Of a DNA stretch of 7,019 nt, positions 5,783-7,019 are shown piece by piece. A program made the translations under genes and the position numbers. Below the pieces are notes generated by a model, which saw nothing but the letters and a program-made list of their open reading frames with translations, ran no database searches and was not told where the DNA came from. Origin of the DNA: Syntrophaceae bacterium (GTDB lineage Bacteria; Desulfobacterota; Syntrophorhabdia; Syntrophorhabdales; WCHB1-27); assembly GCA_003165115.1 (NCBI GenBank), contig PLSJ01000432.1:1-7019 (forward strand), in the 5' to 3' direction. Positions within the stretch are counted from its first letter, which is position 1; each line of letters opens with the position of its first letter.

Positions 5783-6400
5783 TTACCCGCCGCTCTCTTC
5801 CGGTGGCTCGGCGCGGCCGGTGAACATCTCTTTTATGTGGGAAAAGGGAGTTTTCCCCATCGTGGCCATATACCCGTGGACAAGGACGTATTCGACGAAT
5901 ACATAGGCGACGGCCAGATGAACGGCGTCGAGGACCTTCAGGCCGCCGATGAAGGCGATCGCGTTGCGGAAGTAAAGGATGTTGCCGAAGAGGACGCCGG
6001 TGACGATCAGGACCGGGGTAAACAGGAACTGGATAGACAGGTAGGCAAACTTCTGGAGGGGGTTAAACTTCTCCCGGAGTGTCGCAGGATGAGGGTTGGG
6101 CCTGCCTCTGAAGACGCCAAAGGCGTAATAAAGCGCCTGACTGGCAAGGCCCGACAGGTCTCTCCGGCGGACGACGTAATATCTGCGGAGGCTGCCGTCC
6201 GCGATGCCGAAGACGAGCCAGAAGATAAAACCGGCAGCCATCACGTAGCCCGTCGCCTTATGGACGAGCACGGCACTCCGGTAATCGAAAATGTGCAGAC
6301 CGGGGACCCTGAGGCTGAGCCCGGTAAGCATGAGCAGGATGACGAGAACCGTGTTGACCCAATGCCAGAGCCGCAACGGGAGGGAATGGAGCTTCTTCAT
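5783..6400 (-). CDS. cytochrome b561-type dihaem membrane subunit
   Basis: This 205-aa integral membrane protein resembles the b-type cytochrome subunits of Ni/Fe-hydrogenases, formate dehydrogenases and thiosulfate reductases, which pass electrons between a periplasmic partner and the quinone pool. Four membrane helices are visible, at about 14-32, 44-65, 118-140 and 155-180. Four histidines sit where that family binds two haems b: His13 (RLWHWVN) in helix 1, His47 (VHKATGY) in helix 2, and His161 and His175 in the last helix. The cytoplasmic tail ends in GGRAEPP-like polar residues and PEESGG. The frame is open upstream, but the ATG at 6400 overlaps the stop of the cytochrome c gene as ATGA, the usual sign of translational coupling, and the protein then starts at the normal family position. 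The overlap makes the c-type cytochrome its probable electron partner. Confidence 0.85.
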   Translation of the reverse strand: MKKLHSLPLRLWHWVNTVLVILLMLTGLSLRVPGLHIFDYRSAVLVHKATGYVMAAGFIFWLVFGIADGSLRRYYVVRRRDLSGLASQALYYAFGVFRGRPNPHPATLREKFNPLQKFAYLSIQFLFTPVLIVTGVLFGNILYFRNAIAFIGGLKVLDAVHLAVAYVFVEYVLVHGYMATMGKTPFSHIKEMFTGRAEPPEESGG

Positions 6401-7019
6401 CGCTTCACCACAAGCCGCAGCGCCACGTGGACGCAGAGGGCCGCGCAGATAAGCACCACGAGGAGCAGGCCGAAGAAATCGATCCATTTGATCCCCATGT
6501 GCCGGTCTTCACGGAGGACCTTCAACCCGAGGAAGCCGCGGATATCGCTCCTCCTGAGTTTACCTTCCCCGAGCAGGAAGAAATCGACCGAGGCGCCGAT
6601 GGGGTAGGTGGCGAGGATCGTGCCTTTCACGGGGATGTAGACGGCCGACCCCTTTCCAGGGAGAATGAAGAACATGGAATCGTAAAACCGGGCCGCCCGC
6701 GAGTGGCATGTGACGCAGTGCCTCTCCTTGGGGTGCGTCTCGGAATAATCGTGATAAACTTTGGTAACCACGATCGACGCGTCGATCACGAGGTTTGCGT
6801 CGCGCCTCTTGAGGAGCGTGAAAAGCCGGCCGATTTCCCTATCGGGGCTGCCGTCTTTTGCGAGACCCATCGGGTCTCCCCCGTAGAGCGCGACCAGTTG
6901 ATCGTAGGAAAGCCTTACCTTGCCCGAGGGGGTGTTTCGGGCGAAGTAGAAGACGACGCTCTTGCCCGACCGGGGGCTGTGACAGGTGGCGCATTCGAGG
7001 TAATCGAAGTGGAGGGACG
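6397..7019 (-). CDS. membrane-anchored multihaem cytochrome c (N-terminus outside window)
   Basis: The minus frame is open from the right edge to a stop at 6397, giving 206 residues of a protein whose start lies beyond 7019. Two CxxCH haem c sites are visible: CATCH at visible residues 9-13 (6993-6979) and CVTCH at 101-105 (6717-6703). Nearby histidines (89, 95, 100) are possible sixth ligands. A single hydrophobic helix (about 178-202, WIDFFGLLLVVLICAALC) and a basic tail (RLVVKR) anchor the C-terminus with the haem part in the periplasm. More haems may lie in the missing part. An internal ATG at 6870 would give a shorter product but drop the first haem site, so it is not the start. It ends in a 4-bp overlap with the cytochrome b gene. 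Together they make a quinone-linked electron-transfer module; the terminal donor or acceptor cannot be told from here. Confidence 0.85.
   Translation of the reverse strand, partial: SLHFDYLECATCHSPRSGKSVVFYFARNTPSGKVRLSYDQLVALYGGDPMGLAKDGSPDREIGRLFTLLKRRDANLVIDASIVVTKVYHDYSETHPKERHCVTCHSRAARFYDSMFFILPGKGSAVYIPVKGTILATYPIGASVDFFLLGEGKLRRSDIRGFLGLKVLREDRHMGIKWIDFFGLLLVVLICAALCVHVALRLVVKR

Noticed and set aside
5837..6607. 256-codon + frame opposite the cytochrome genes
   Set aside because: The minus strand encodes membrane helices with haem-ligand histidines and CxxCH motifs. The + frame is the polar complement of hydrophobic codons.
6397..6870. 157-aa protein starting at the ATG at 6870
   Set aside because: The same frame stays open to the window edge and upstream encodes another CxxCH haem site, so the ATG is internal to a longer cytochrome c.

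Overview
The window is GC-rich and densely coded, with short intergenic gaps. It looks like chromosome from a Gram-negative anaerobe or facultative anaerobe. The clues are a Kdo/WaaP-type lipopolysaccharide kinase (outer membrane), a membrane-anchored c-type cytochrome paired with a four-histidine cytochrome b (respiratory chain), and a fused ADP-forming acyl-CoA synthetase/GNAT protein. A Desulfobacterota-like (deltaproteobacterial) host fits this mix, but that is inference from gene content. No tRNA, rRNA, CRISPR array, insertion sequence or phage gene was seen.

Layout, left to right. Positions 1-111 hold no gene I can support, only two GC-rich stem-loops; the second is followed by four T on the + strand. 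A minus-strand pair follows: an exported N-formylglutamate amidohydrolase-like protein (1188-391) and an 84-residue protein of unknown function (366-112). A 108-bp divergent control region (1189-1296) separates them from a + strand pair. It carries a good minus-strand promoter, a palindromic TTGCAA that could act as a -35 box in both directions, and a perfect 7-bp inverted repeat. The + pair is a 168-residue protein of unknown function (1297-1803) and the large synthetase/acetyltransferase fusion (1903-4566), which ends at a small terminator-like hairpin.

From 4592 to the right edge all genes are on the minus strand. In transcription order they are: a membrane-anchored multihaem cytochrome c cut by the window edge (7019-6397), a dihaem-type cytochrome b that overlaps it by 4 bp (6400-5783), a gap with a possible cysteine-containing micro-ORF, a Kdo/WaaP-family kinase (5657-4860), and a 69-residue protein of unknown function (4801-4592).

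Functionally, the two cytochromes form one electron-transfer module between the quinone pool and the periplasm. The kinase belongs to lipopolysaccharide core modification. The large fusion belongs to acyl-CoA metabolism and/or lysine acetylation control. I see no single pathway that joins all of these. The points most worth a second look are the synthetase-acetyltransferase that keeps its phosphoryl-carrier histidine, the compact divergent promoter, and the hidden CxxC micro-ORF before the kinase.
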